Below, piece after piece: positions 27,485 to 34,783 of a stretch of DNA of 36,673 nt (its first letter is position 1; each line of letters opens with the position of its first letter). Source of the stretch: Methylobacter psychrophilus (GTDB lineage Bacteria > Pseudomonadota > Gammaproteobacteria > Methylococcales > Methylomonadaceae); the NCBI RefSeq assembly GCF_025583945.1, contig NZ_JAOEGU010000040.1, positions 1 through 36,673 on the forward strand. The letters are read 5' to 3'. The notes under the pieces were generated by a model. It did not search any database. It was given only the letters and a program-made list of their open reading frames with translations, and had not been told where the DNA came from. The translations under genes were made by a program, and so were the position numbers.

Positions 27485-27504
27485 TTAACGATAGTAGTAT
27501 TAGG
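27485..27504. repeat. Partial second copy of the 241-bp element
   Basis: TTAACGATAGTAGTATTAGG resembles the right end of the element at 27107-27347. The bases before it (about 27428-27480) also resemble parts of that element's interior, such as CAGTTACG-GT-GTTTTGGCTG and CTTAAAATCAATA. It appears to be a deletion derivative lacking the left end. Confidence 0.55.
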
Positions 27505-27653
27505 TCCGTACCCGTTTAAAAAATATAATATTTTGTGCGCTTACTTATACAGCATCATAACGACCACTTTGCAATCCAGTTCAGGTGGATAATCGGGGCA
27601 GAGGATAAACAGTAGTGGTTTCAGAGTAAAATTATATCCAAGCTCCAGCTTCG

Positions 27654-27769
27654 CTATAGTCTTTCAGAAATTAAATTTCCATTACATTAAATTTTGAGCC
27701 CGTACGGATAACATCCCTTGAAGGGATAGTATCAGTTAGCATCGAAATTATTTATCTGAAAGTCTATAG
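27654..27769. mobile_element. MITE-like element, copy C
   Basis: A 116-bp copy with the best-preserved ends: it opens CTATAGTCTTTCAGAAATTA and closes ATTTATCTGAAAGTCTATAG. The centre keeps the ATCCCTTGAAGGGAT core but its outer arms have drifted. It is directly flanked by sequences related to the inverted repeat at 27773-27907, so it seems to sit inside or against another repeat. Confidence 0.8.
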
Positions 27770-27772
27770 TTC

Positions 27773-27907
27773 CCAAGCTGGAGCTTCACTGCCATTAAGT
27801 TAAGCGTTGAAATACCTTTTACATGGAGTACAAACCTAGGTTTGTACTCCAACAGTCACTTTTGATTCCTTATTTCTTAACTTAATGGCAGTGAAGCTGG
27901 TGCTTGG
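27773..27907. repeat. Inverted repeat enclosing a 26-bp perfect palindrome
   Basis: Outer arms 27773-27803 and 27877-27907 are 31 bases each with three mismatches (shared core CTTCACTGCCATTAAGTTAA). In the middle, 27825-27850 is a perfect 26-bp palindrome centred on CCTAGG. The same palindrome and the CACTGCCATTAAGTTAAG block recur at 36533-36673, so it is a dispersed family. A 95-codon open frame from 27885 begins in the right arm and shows no family features. Confidence 0.8.
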
Positions 27908-28304
27908 AAACGAGGGAAAAATTTTAGTGGTAAGGGTATGCAGAAATGGAGTTATAAGTTATTATTTGGAGATACCGCTGAAAAACAGCGGACAAGGGAT
28001 GATAGGGTTTTATTGGAGAGTCGTCAGTGGAGCCATGTTACTACCCGACATTATAAGAAGGGGTGTAAGTCTTCACTACGCGCTAGTGGAAGGCTGGGGG
28101 GAAATGGCTGTAGACCATAAGCACCAAGGCTCTCAGAGAATTTTGTTTTACCGGACGACTAATACGCGCTAGCGGAAGGCTGATACTCATGTCTCGACCA
28201 TAAAAGTGTGATGGTAGTAAATACAATAGCACGCTGCAATCTCCAATAATGGCGAGAAATACTTAACGATTCACCATTTAAATTCAGATATCAAGGAGTT
28301 CAAC
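27908..28304. other. Intergenic stretch with an 86-bp spaced direct repeat
   Basis: A 20-mer reading TACGCGCTAG, then T or C, then GGAAGGCTG occurs at 28077-28096 and 28163-28182. Each copy is followed by a GACCATAA block (28113, 28196). No gene is convincing. The last 15 bases hold AAGGAG, the ribosome site of the next gene. Confidence 0.5.
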
Positions 28305-28916
28305 ATGACTAAGTCTACTTTTATCCCTGCTGCAGATCATGATTTTTTGGTCTGGATGGAACATTTTATCGACAATATAACGCCTGACCATGGCACGACA
28401 GCATCTGACCTGGCCGCTCTGAAAGCTGCCAGCGCAGACTTCCGTGTCAAAATGGCTCATACCAACGATGCGGCAGCCCTTGCCAAACAAGCCACGGCTG
28501 ATAAAAATGCCAGTCGTGATAGTATCGAATCCCTGATTCGGACGGTAGTACGGCAGATCAAGGCGCGTTCTGATTATACCAAAGGCCAGGGCGCACAACT
28601 TGGCATTGAAGGGCCTGAGAATACGCATGATCTTACTATCTCTCATCCTGATTTGACTGGCATTGACCAAACAGGTGGATTGGTTGCTTTGAGTTTTAAT
28701 AAATCCAAAAGCGATGGCGTCAATATTTATTGCCAACGCGAGAATGATGCCGATTGGACGTTGCTGGCCCGCGCTACCTTCTCGCCATTTCTGGATAATC
28801 GCCCCTTGCTCCACATCGGTAAACCTGAACTGCGTCGATATACTGCTGTTTATATGCTAAAAGACCAGGAAATTGGTCGATACAGTGATGACCTTGTGAT
28901 TAATTGCGCACCTTAG
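28305..28916 (+). CDS. Hypothetical protein with helical N-terminus and possible FN3-like C-terminus
   Basis: I do not recognise a family by name. The 203 residues fall in two parts. Residues 1 to about 95 are helical and rich in Ala, Asp and Lys (DLAALKAASADFRVKMAH, then IRTVVRQIKARSDYTKGQGA). Residues about 105-200 alternate polar and hydrophobic residues like a small beta-sandwich (GLVALSFNKSKSDGVNIYCQ, then DWTLLARATFSPFLDNRP), in the style of a fibronectin type III fold. No signal peptide or membrane segment is seen. A strong ribosome site, AAGGAG, lies 7 bases before ATG 28305, which with the codon pattern makes it a real gene. It lies alone between the repeat zone and the export lipoprotein gene; a link to the capsule is only positional. 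Confidence 0.75.
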   Translation: MTKSTFIPAADHDFLVWMEHFIDNITPDHGTTASDLAALKAASADFRVKMAHTNDAAALAKQATADKNASRDSIESLIRTVVRQIKARSDYTKGQGAQLGIEGPENTHDLTISHPDLTGIDQTGGLVALSFNKSKSDGVNIYCQRENDADWTLLARATFSPFLDNRPLLHIGKPELRRYTAVYMLKDQEIGRYSDDLVINCAP

Positions 28917-29098
28917 ATAATCGCTACGCGGTTATACAGCTGTACTGATGGAGATTAGCTTCTGCCAATTACAGACATCGATAAATTCTTTTCTTGGCTT
29001 ACATTGATGTTCATAAATTTAAATGTTAAAGTTTCCTATTAATATGCATAATTTATGTTGTTTTGCATACTTTTATTATCTGGAAGCTAAGGGAAAAA

Positions 29099-30310
29099 AT
29101 GAATAAACGAGTTTCTATCGTCGAAACCGGGCTGTCCAGGTTTACTGGTAAACTTAAGCCATTGCTGTTTTTGTTGGTCTTGGCAGCTTCAACAACAGGT
29201 TGTGCCAGTTTTAACAACTTTTTCGGTTCTTCCGGCCCCAGCGGTTCGAAGGTACAGGATGTGCCTAAAGATCCGCAAGCTAATGGCATACAACTTGTAA
29301 CTGTCGATGGCACTGTTGCCAATAGACTGAAAGCCAGGCGCAAGAAAAGTTTATTTTCAGAGGCCTTTGTCAACGCAGGCAAGTCTGGATATGTACTTGG
29401 TGCAGGTGATGCGCTTGAGGTGTCTGTGTGGGAAGCACCGCCCGCAATGCTGTTTGGCGTAGCTGCATCAACAAATCTTGGTACCGCTCCCTCCACTTCA
29501 CAAAAAACAGCTTTTCCCGAGCAGATGGTTAATGCCGAAGGCAAAATAAGCATACCTTTTGCAGGTGAAATTTCTGTAGTGGGGCTCACGCTGCAGCAAG
29601 TTGAGATGAAAATTGTAAAGAGCCTCAAAGACAAGGCCAACAACCCCCAGGTGCTGGTGCGTTTGAGTAACAACAACACAGCGAACGTCACGGTGATAGG
29701 CGAAGTGGCAGCAAGCGCTCGTATACCATTGACTGCACGTGGTGAAAAGTTACTGGATGTACTGGCGTCTGTGGGGGGGGTACGGCAACCGGTTAAAGAG
29801 ATAACACTTCAGCTAACCCGAGGTAATCAGGTTCAAGCGCTGGCACTGGAAACTGTTATCAGCGATCCACAACAAAATATCGTACTGCAACCTGGGGATG
29901 TGATTACGGCTATAGTTCAGCCATTAAGTATCACAGTATCTGGAGCAATGGGCAAAAACCAGGAACTTGGCTATGAGACCAAGGGGATTACCCTGGCACA
30001 GGCTATCTCACGTGTTGGTGGTTTAAATGACGCGACTTCGGATGCACACGCCGTGTTTATCTTCCGCTTCGAGGATAGTAAGGCATTGGATTGGGCTAAG
30101 CCGCCGAAGCTTACATCAGAAGGCAAGGTGCCGGTAATTTATCAAGTGGATATGACCGATCCCGCCAGCTTCTTTGTAGCGCAGAATTTTCCTATGGCCG
30201 ATAAGGATATGCTGTATGTTTCCAATGCGCCATCTGTTCAGTTGCAGAAATTTATAACTATGGTATTTCAGTCTATGTTTATTCTCCAAACCTTCGTACC
30301 CACTCTCTGA
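29099..30310 (+). CDS. Outer-membrane polysaccharide export lipoprotein (OPX, Wza/KpsD family)
   Basis: OPX proteins form the outer-membrane or periplasmic channel through which capsule leaves the cell. From ATG 29099 the product has 403 residues: a basic start, a hydrophobic signal stretch (PLLFLLVLAASTTGC) with lipobox Cys35, a Poly_export domain (GYVLGAGDALEVSVWEAP near 95), and two SLBB-like modules (NVTVIGEVAASARIPL near 196; SITVSGAMGKNQELGY near 278). It ends in a hydrophobic or amphipathic tail (ITMVFQSMFILQTF) like the Wza membrane helix. Size is nearer Wza (about 380) than E. coli KpsD (about 560). A TTG start at 29063 would put 12 extra residues before the signal peptide and is less likely. 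It should pair with KpsE/M/T at 6430-9051, though 20 kb away. Confidence 0.9.
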   Translation: MNKRVSIVETGLSRFTGKLKPLLFLLVLAASTTGCASFNNFFGSSGPSGSKVQDVPKDPQANGIQLVTVDGTVANRLKARRKKSLFSEAFVNAGKSGYVLGAGDALEVSVWEAPPAMLFGVAASTNLGTAPSTSQKTAFPEQMVNAEGKISIPFAGEISVVGLTLQQVEMKIVKSLKDKANNPQVLVRLSNNNTANVTVIGEVAASARIPLTARGEKLLDVLASVGGVRQPVKEITLQLTRGNQVQALALETVISDPQQNIVLQPGDVITAIVQPLSITVSGAMGKNQELGYETKGITLAQAISRVGGLNDATSDAHAVFIFRFEDSKALDWAKPPKLTSEGKVPVIYQVDMTDPASFFVAQNFPMADKDMLYVSNAPSVQLQKFITMVFQSMFILQTFVPTL

Positions 30311-30380
30311 TGCGATCTTTTTCTTTTCAAGATTGAAATCAGTGTAATTGCGGCTACCAACCAATCCGGAACAGATCTAC

Positions 30381-30476
30381 TTAAGCGTGACGAGGTTTAC
30401 AACCTGGTTACTCATGTTTTAAAAACTATTAAAGTCTTCAAGCATTTCAGTCGGGGTTGCAAACCCCGACCGGCAT
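30381..30476. repeat. Hairpin repeat, family R1 (copy d), after the OPX gene
   Basis: GTCGGGGTT (30450-30458) pairs with AACCCCGAC (30462-30470). An eroded first hairpin (GTGACGAGGTT-TAC-AACCTGGTTAC) lies about 60 bases before it. The order and spacing match copies at 9070 and 2651. Confidence 0.75.
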
Positions 30477-30587
30477 AGTAAGTTAATGCTTACTTACTTA
30501 CTTGTTATAATGACTACCAAAACCAATAAGTACTTCGAAATATGGTTGAACGTATGTACCCACCCTCAATTTATAGGGTTATAGCTA

Positions 30588-31754
30588 ATGCATAAGATTT
30601 TGATTGATGTTACACGTCTCCTGGATCGCAGGATGCAGGGGCGATTACCTACAGGCGTAGACAGGGTTAGTCTGGAATATGTGCGGCACTTTGGCGAGCG
30701 ATCAGCTGCTTTGGTGCGTTTTTCAGGGCAATGGATAGAGCTTAACCGAAAGAGTTCGGAACGAATTTTTGACGCGTTACTGTCCCCGATGGGATGTTAT
30801 AATTCGTTAATCCGGCGAGCTGTTACCCGTGCTTTTCCTTATAGTGTTGGTCAACGATTTTCTACGCCCCGATATCTATTCAATACAGGGCATAGTGGAC
30901 TGGAAAAGCCACAATATACCCATCGTTTGACGCGTTCCAAGCTTAAACCACTTTTTTTTGTTCATGATTTAATTCCATTAACGCATCCTGAATATTGCCG
31001 ACCCGGGGAATCTGAGCGGCATAAAATCCGAATCAATACCATGCTTGGTCTTGGGCATGGTGTAATTGCAAATTCTACTGCAACGCTGGATGAATTAACC
31101 GCTTATGCGCATGCCAATAGTTTGCCAGTGCCGCCAGCGGTAGTGGCACTGCTGGCTTCCGCCCGATTGCCTGTTGCTGTTACTGACTCTCCTCTAGACA
31201 CGCCTTATTTTGTTATGTTGGGTACCATAGAGCCTCGTAAAAATCATTGGCTGGTACTTCAATTGTGGCGACAATTAATTGAGCGTTTTGGTGATGCGGC
31301 ACCGCGTTTGTTGATTATTGGTCAGCGCGGTTGGGAGTGCGAGAACGTCGTCGATTTACTGGAGCGTTGCGAAGTTTTTAAAGATTTTGTTATTGAGTGT
31401 CCGGTTTGTTCGGATATTGAACTGGCCTCCTGGTTACAGCATTCACAAGCTTTATTGTTTCCATCATTTACTGAAGGCTATGGTATGCCGCTAGTTGAGG
31501 CGCTGGCATTAGGGGTTCCGGTGATCGCAAGCGATTTACCTGTGTTTCGTGAAATTGCCGGGGATATTCCTGAATATATCAATCCGTTGGATGGTAAACG
31601 TTGGGGTGATTTAATTATTGAGTATGCACAGAAAGACAGTCAGGCTCGATTGAAGCAATGTCAACGGATGTCCGGTTTTTTGGCTCCCACTTGGGATAAA
31701 CATTTTGATCAGGTTGAGGCATTAATGGAGCGTTTGAGTTTTGTTGGAGATTAG
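30588..31754 (+). CDS. GT4-family glycosyltransferase
   Basis: A 388-residue GT-B enzyme, first of five overlapping genes. The N-terminus has LIDVTRLLDRRMQGRLPTGV, then DRVSLEYVRHF, resembling the third module of the triple GT at 14071 (RSGIQRVVRSVL). The donor domain carries MLGTIEPRKNHWLVL near residue 211 and FTEGYGMPLVEALALGVPVI near 294, then SDLPVFREIAGD. It probably adds a sugar at or next to the Kdo linker, given that KpsC- and KpsS-like genes follow directly; this is inference from position. ATG 30588 has no strong ribosome site. Its 3' end overlaps the next gene by 14 bases. Confidence 0.88.
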   Translation: MHKILIDVTRLLDRRMQGRLPTGVDRVSLEYVRHFGERSAALVRFSGQWIELNRKSSERIFDALLSPMGCYNSLIRRAVTRAFPYSVGQRFSTPRYLFNTGHSGLEKPQYTHRLTRSKLKPLFFVHDLIPLTHPEYCRPGESERHKIRINTMLGLGHGVIANSTATLDELTAYAHANSLPVPPAVVALLASARLPVAVTDSPLDTPYFVMLGTIEPRKNHWLVLQLWRQLIERFGDAAPRLLIIGQRGWECENVVDLLERCEVFKDFVIECPVCSDIELASWLQHSQALLFPSFTEGYGMPLVEALALGVPVIASDLPVFREIAGDIPEYINPLDGKRWGDLIIEYAQKDSQARLKQCQRMSGFLAPTWDKHFDQVEALMERLSFVGD

Positions 31755-32784
31755 TTCATTCTCTAATTCGGTTATTTATGCGTTGGATTTTTCTTCCTGG
31801 AAAAAGACGGCAGTGCGCCAATGTTTCCCTGGTTCGAAAGTGGTCTTTATAGCCAGTGCTGTTGATGTTCCAGCAGAAGGAATTTTGGTGGTGTGGGGTT
31901 TAAAGCCAATATCGGGTGAGCTGGCCATAGATGTGAAAATTATACGTCTGGAAGATGGTTTTTTACGCTCTGTTGGTTTGGGTGCCGATCTTATTCGGCC
32001 GCTGTCTTGGGTTGTAGATAGTCGGGGTATTTATTATGATGCCACCCGAGCTTCTGATCTTGAGTATCTGCTTGTAAATACGGCCTTTTTTCCAGAGCTG
32101 CTGCAACGTGCAGCTTGCTTGCGAAATCGAATTGTTACTGAAGGACTTACCAAGTACAACATCGGTGCGTTTGACTGGCAACGACCTTCTGGCGCGAGGA
32201 AAGTTATTTTAGTGCCTGGTCAGGTCGAAAGCGATGCCTCGTTGGTTTATGGTGCGCCGAAAATTCGTTCTAACATGGCTTTATTACAAGCGGTACGTAT
32301 GGCCAACTTGGATGCTTATGTCATTTATAAGCCTCATCCCGATGTGATAGCCGGATTAAGAGCCAAAGGCGAGAAAGAAGATGATGCTCTGCATTGGTGT
32401 GATGAGATCGTGACGGATGTAGATATGGGAAGTTTGCTCATGCTCGTGGATGAAGTACATGTATTAACCTCTCTGGCCGGATTTGAGGCTTTGTTGAGAG
32501 CCAAGCCGGTAACCTGTTATGGGCAGCCTTTTTATTCTGGTTGGGGGTTAACAATAGATGTTGTTCCCAATCCACGGAGGGAGCGAAATTTGTTGCTTGA
32601 TGAATTGGTAGCCGGTGCGCTGATTACCTATCCACTTTATCTAAGCCGTAATAGTCATGCATTGATTACACCAGAGCAAGCGCTTAATGAACTCATTGAT
32701 TGGCGAACCAGAACGGGTAGTATCGTGCCTTGGTGGCGGAAATTATTTAGAATGGTATTGCGACGTGTTGTGGGAGTGCGATGA
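31741..32784 (+). CDS. kpsC: Single-module KpsC-like beta-Kdo transferase
   Basis: KpsC extends the poly-beta-Kdo linker on the lipid anchor of ABC-exported capsules. E. coli KpsC has two GT-B modules in about 675 residues; this protein has 347 and only one. Motifs typical of a KpsC module are visible: IIRLEDGFLRSVGLGADLIR near 68, SWVVDSRGIYYDATRASDLE, LVPGQVESDASLVYG near 155, YKPHPDV with His199, VHVLTSLAGFEALLRAKPVT, and CYGQPFYSGWGLT. The start is TTG 31741 (TTG 31744 is possible), inside the upstream stop region. It overlaps kpsS by the ATGA at 32781. I cannot tell which of the two KpsC modules it represents. Confidence 0.82.
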   Translation: MLEISSFSNSVIYALDFSSWKKTAVRQCFPGSKVVFIASAVDVPAEGILVVWGLKPISGELAIDVKIIRLEDGFLRSVGLGADLIRPLSWVVDSRGIYYDATRASDLEYLLVNTAFFPELLQRAACLRNRIVTEGLTKYNIGAFDWQRPSGARKVILVPGQVESDASLVYGAPKIRSNMALLQAVRMANLDAYVIYKPHPDVIAGLRAKGEKEDDALHWCDEIVTDVDMGSLLMLVDEVHVLTSLAGFEALLRAKPVTCYGQPFYSGWGLTIDVVPNPRRERNLLLDELVAGALITYPLYLSRNSHALITPEQALNELIDWRTRTGSIVPWWRKLFRMVLRRVVGVR

Positions 32785-34010
32785 GTCAGTCGCGCTCTTT
32801 TTTATTGTTGCAAGGTGTTTGTTCACCTTTTTTTGCAAGATTGGCAGATCAGCTTAAAGCTGATGGTCATCGGGTCTTCAAGCTTAATTTTAATGCCGGG
32901 GATTGGGCATATTGGGGGGTAAGACCTGCTTGTAATTATCGGGGGCCTGTTTCTGAATTACGCGATTTTCTTGACCATAAATACCGTCAATATGGTATTA
33001 CCGATCAGATTTTGTTTGGTGATCGTCGACCTGTGCATCGTTCTGCTGTAGATCGCGGTGAAGCCTGTGGTATTCGCACTCATGTATTTGAAGAAGGCTA
33101 TTTTCGCCCCTATTGGATCACGTTAGAGCGAGAAGGTGTTAATGGACATTCTTTGTTACCTCGTGATCCTGACTGGTTTCGAGAGGTAGGAATGCAGTTG
33201 CCGGATTATGGTGATGGGCAGCCTTTTCAATCGTCTTTTAAAATTCGTGCAGCACATGACGTGGCTTATCATTCGGCAGGTTTCTGGAATCCCTTGTTTT
33301 TCCCTCGTTACCGTAGTCATGCGCCGGTGATTGCACCCATAGAGTATTTTGGTTTTGCCTTTCGGCTGCCAATGCTGCGTTTTCACAAACTCCGGGACAA
33401 CGCTCTGATAAATAACCTGATTAGTTCTTCTACGCCTTTCTTTTTATTACCCTTACAATTGGGCAGTGATGCCCAAATTCTTGATCATTCCCGTTTTGAG
33501 GATATGGCAGAAGTCATTGAGTTTGTGATGGAATCCTTTGCACAGTATGCGCCGATGGATGCGAGACTGGTGATTAAGAATCATCCACTGGATATGGGCT
33601 TGGTAAATCATCAAAAATTGATTCGTAGTTTATCGGAGCGCTTTGATTTATGTGGCCGTATCGATTATCTGGAAACAGGTAATTTAGAAGCATTGTTGAA
33701 TCATGCACAAGGGACAGTAACGGTAAACAGTACGGTTGGATCACTTTCATTGGGATTAAATTGTCCCACTATTACGCTAAGCGATCCGATTTATAACTTA
33801 CCTGGCTTAACTTTTCAGGGACGGCTGGATGACTTTTGGGTAGAGCGGCCCTTGCCTGATAGTGAGTTGTTTCGACGTTTTCGTAATACGGTTATTCATA
33901 CGACTCAGGTCAATGGCGGTTTTTATTGTTGTGATGGTATAGCTTTGGCGGTAAAGAACAGTCTATGTATGCTTGAGCCTGAATACTCACCATTGGAGAA
34001 GTTATTATGA
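32781..34010 (+). CDS. kpsS: Capsule Kdo transferase, KpsS family
   Basis: KpsS adds the first beta-Kdo to phosphatidylglycerol, starting the linker. The 409 residues show family features: FLLLQGVCSPFFARLADQLK at the start, KLNFNAGDWAYW, YGITDQILFGDRRPVHRSAV, HVFEEGYFRPYWITLEREGV near 105, KNHPLDMG with His268, and TVNSTVGSLSLGLNCPTITL near 314-333. Length fits E. coli KpsS (about 390). ATG 32781 overlaps the kpsC-like stop, and its own stop overlaps the SDR start (ATGA at 34007), so all three should be translationally coupled. Confidence 0.9.
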   Translation: MSQSRSFLLLQGVCSPFFARLADQLKADGHRVFKLNFNAGDWAYWGVRPACNYRGPVSELRDFLDHKYRQYGITDQILFGDRRPVHRSAVDRGEACGIRTHVFEEGYFRPYWITLEREGVNGHSLLPRDPDWFREVGMQLPDYGDGQPFQSSFKIRAAHDVAYHSAGFWNPLFFPRYRSHAPVIAPIEYFGFAFRLPMLRFHKLRDNALINNLISSSTPFFLLPLQLGSDAQILDHSRFEDMAEVIEFVMESFAQYAPMDARLVIKNHPLDMGLVNHQKLIRSLSERFDLCGRIDYLETGNLEALLNHAQGTVTVNSTVGSLSLGLNCPTITLSDPIYNLPGLTFQGRLDDFWVERPLPDSELFRRFRNTVIHTTQVNGGFYCCDGIALAVKNSLCMLEPEYSPLEKLL

Positions 34011-34783
34011 GTAAATTTGCTTTACCGCGAACCATATTAATTACCGGTGCAACAGGTGGTATTGGTGGTGCCCTGGCTGAAGTTTATGCCGAGCCGAATA
34101 ATGTCTTGATTCTCCAAGGTCGTAATAGCATTCGACTCGCAGAGCTGGCAGTCATCTGTGAAGAAAAAGGTGCAAGGGTGTTAATCCGCGTATTGGATAT
34201 GCGAAACCTGAAAGAACTCACGGCATGGTTACGTATGATTTGCGAACAGGAAAAAGTTGATCTAGTGATCGTCAATGCTGGTGTAAATAACAATATTGGT
34301 CTACAGGGTGCAGGTGAAAGTTGGGAAGATGTTCAGGCTTTGATTGAGGTCAATGTGCTTGCAGCGATGGCAACAGTCGATGCCGTACTTCCTTCGATGC
34401 GCGCACGAGGAGAGGGTCAAATTGCTTTGATGAGTTCGTTGGCGGCTTATTTTGGTTTGCCGATAACTCCCAGTTATTGTGCCAGTAAAGCGGCATTAAA
34501 AGTTTATGGTGAGGCTTTGCGTGGTTGGCTACACTCCGAGGGTATTCGGGTTAATGTGGTGATGCCGGGTTATGTCGAATCGAAGATGTGTCGTGACATG
34601 CCGGGGCCAAAGCCGTTTCTGTGGCCAGCAGAAAAAGCAGCGCGCACGATCAAGCGCGGCTTGGCGCGTAATCAGTCGCGTATCAGTTTTCCGTTTCCGT
34701 TAAATCTGGGAACCTGGTTTTTATCGGTATTGCCTGCTGGAATTTCGGAGTGGATTTTGCGGCTGTTAAATTATGCTGGGTAA
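34007..34783 (+). CDS. Short-chain dehydrogenase/reductase
   Basis: A classical 258-residue SDR. The NAD(P) loop is TGATGGIGGALAEVY near residue 14, NAG appears in LVIVNAGVNNN, the catalytic Ser lies in MSSLAAYFG, and Tyr157 and Lys161 form the YxxxK pair (SYCASKAAL). The C-terminus has hydrophobic stretches (NLGTWFLSVLPAGISEWILR) that could sit on a membrane, as in SDRs acting on lipids. The substrate is unknown. It overlaps kpsS upstream (4 bases) and the LtaS-like gene downstream (11 bases), which places it in the linker or lipid-anchor operon rather than in general metabolism. Confidence 0.88.
   Translation: MSKFALPRTILITGATGGIGGALAEVYAEPNNVLILQGRNSIRLAELAVICEEKGARVLIRVLDMRNLKELTAWLRMICEQEKVDLVIVNAGVNNNIGLQGAGESWEDVQALIEVNVLAAMATVDAVLPSMRARGEGQIALMSSLAAYFGLPITPSYCASKAALKVYGEALRGWLHSEGIRVNVVMPGYVESKMCRDMPGPKPFLWPAEKAARTIKRGLARNQSRISFPFPLNLGTWFLSVLPAGISEWILRLLNYAG

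Noticed and set aside
27885-28172. 95-codon open frame on the plus strand
   Set aside because: It begins inside the arm of an inverted repeat, crosses a spaced direct repeat, has no ribosome site and shows no family motif.
31741-32784. Truncation of a full KpsC by frameshift
   Set aside because: Both neighbours overlap directly and show their own complete domains, so no leftover KpsC half is present in the flanking DNA.
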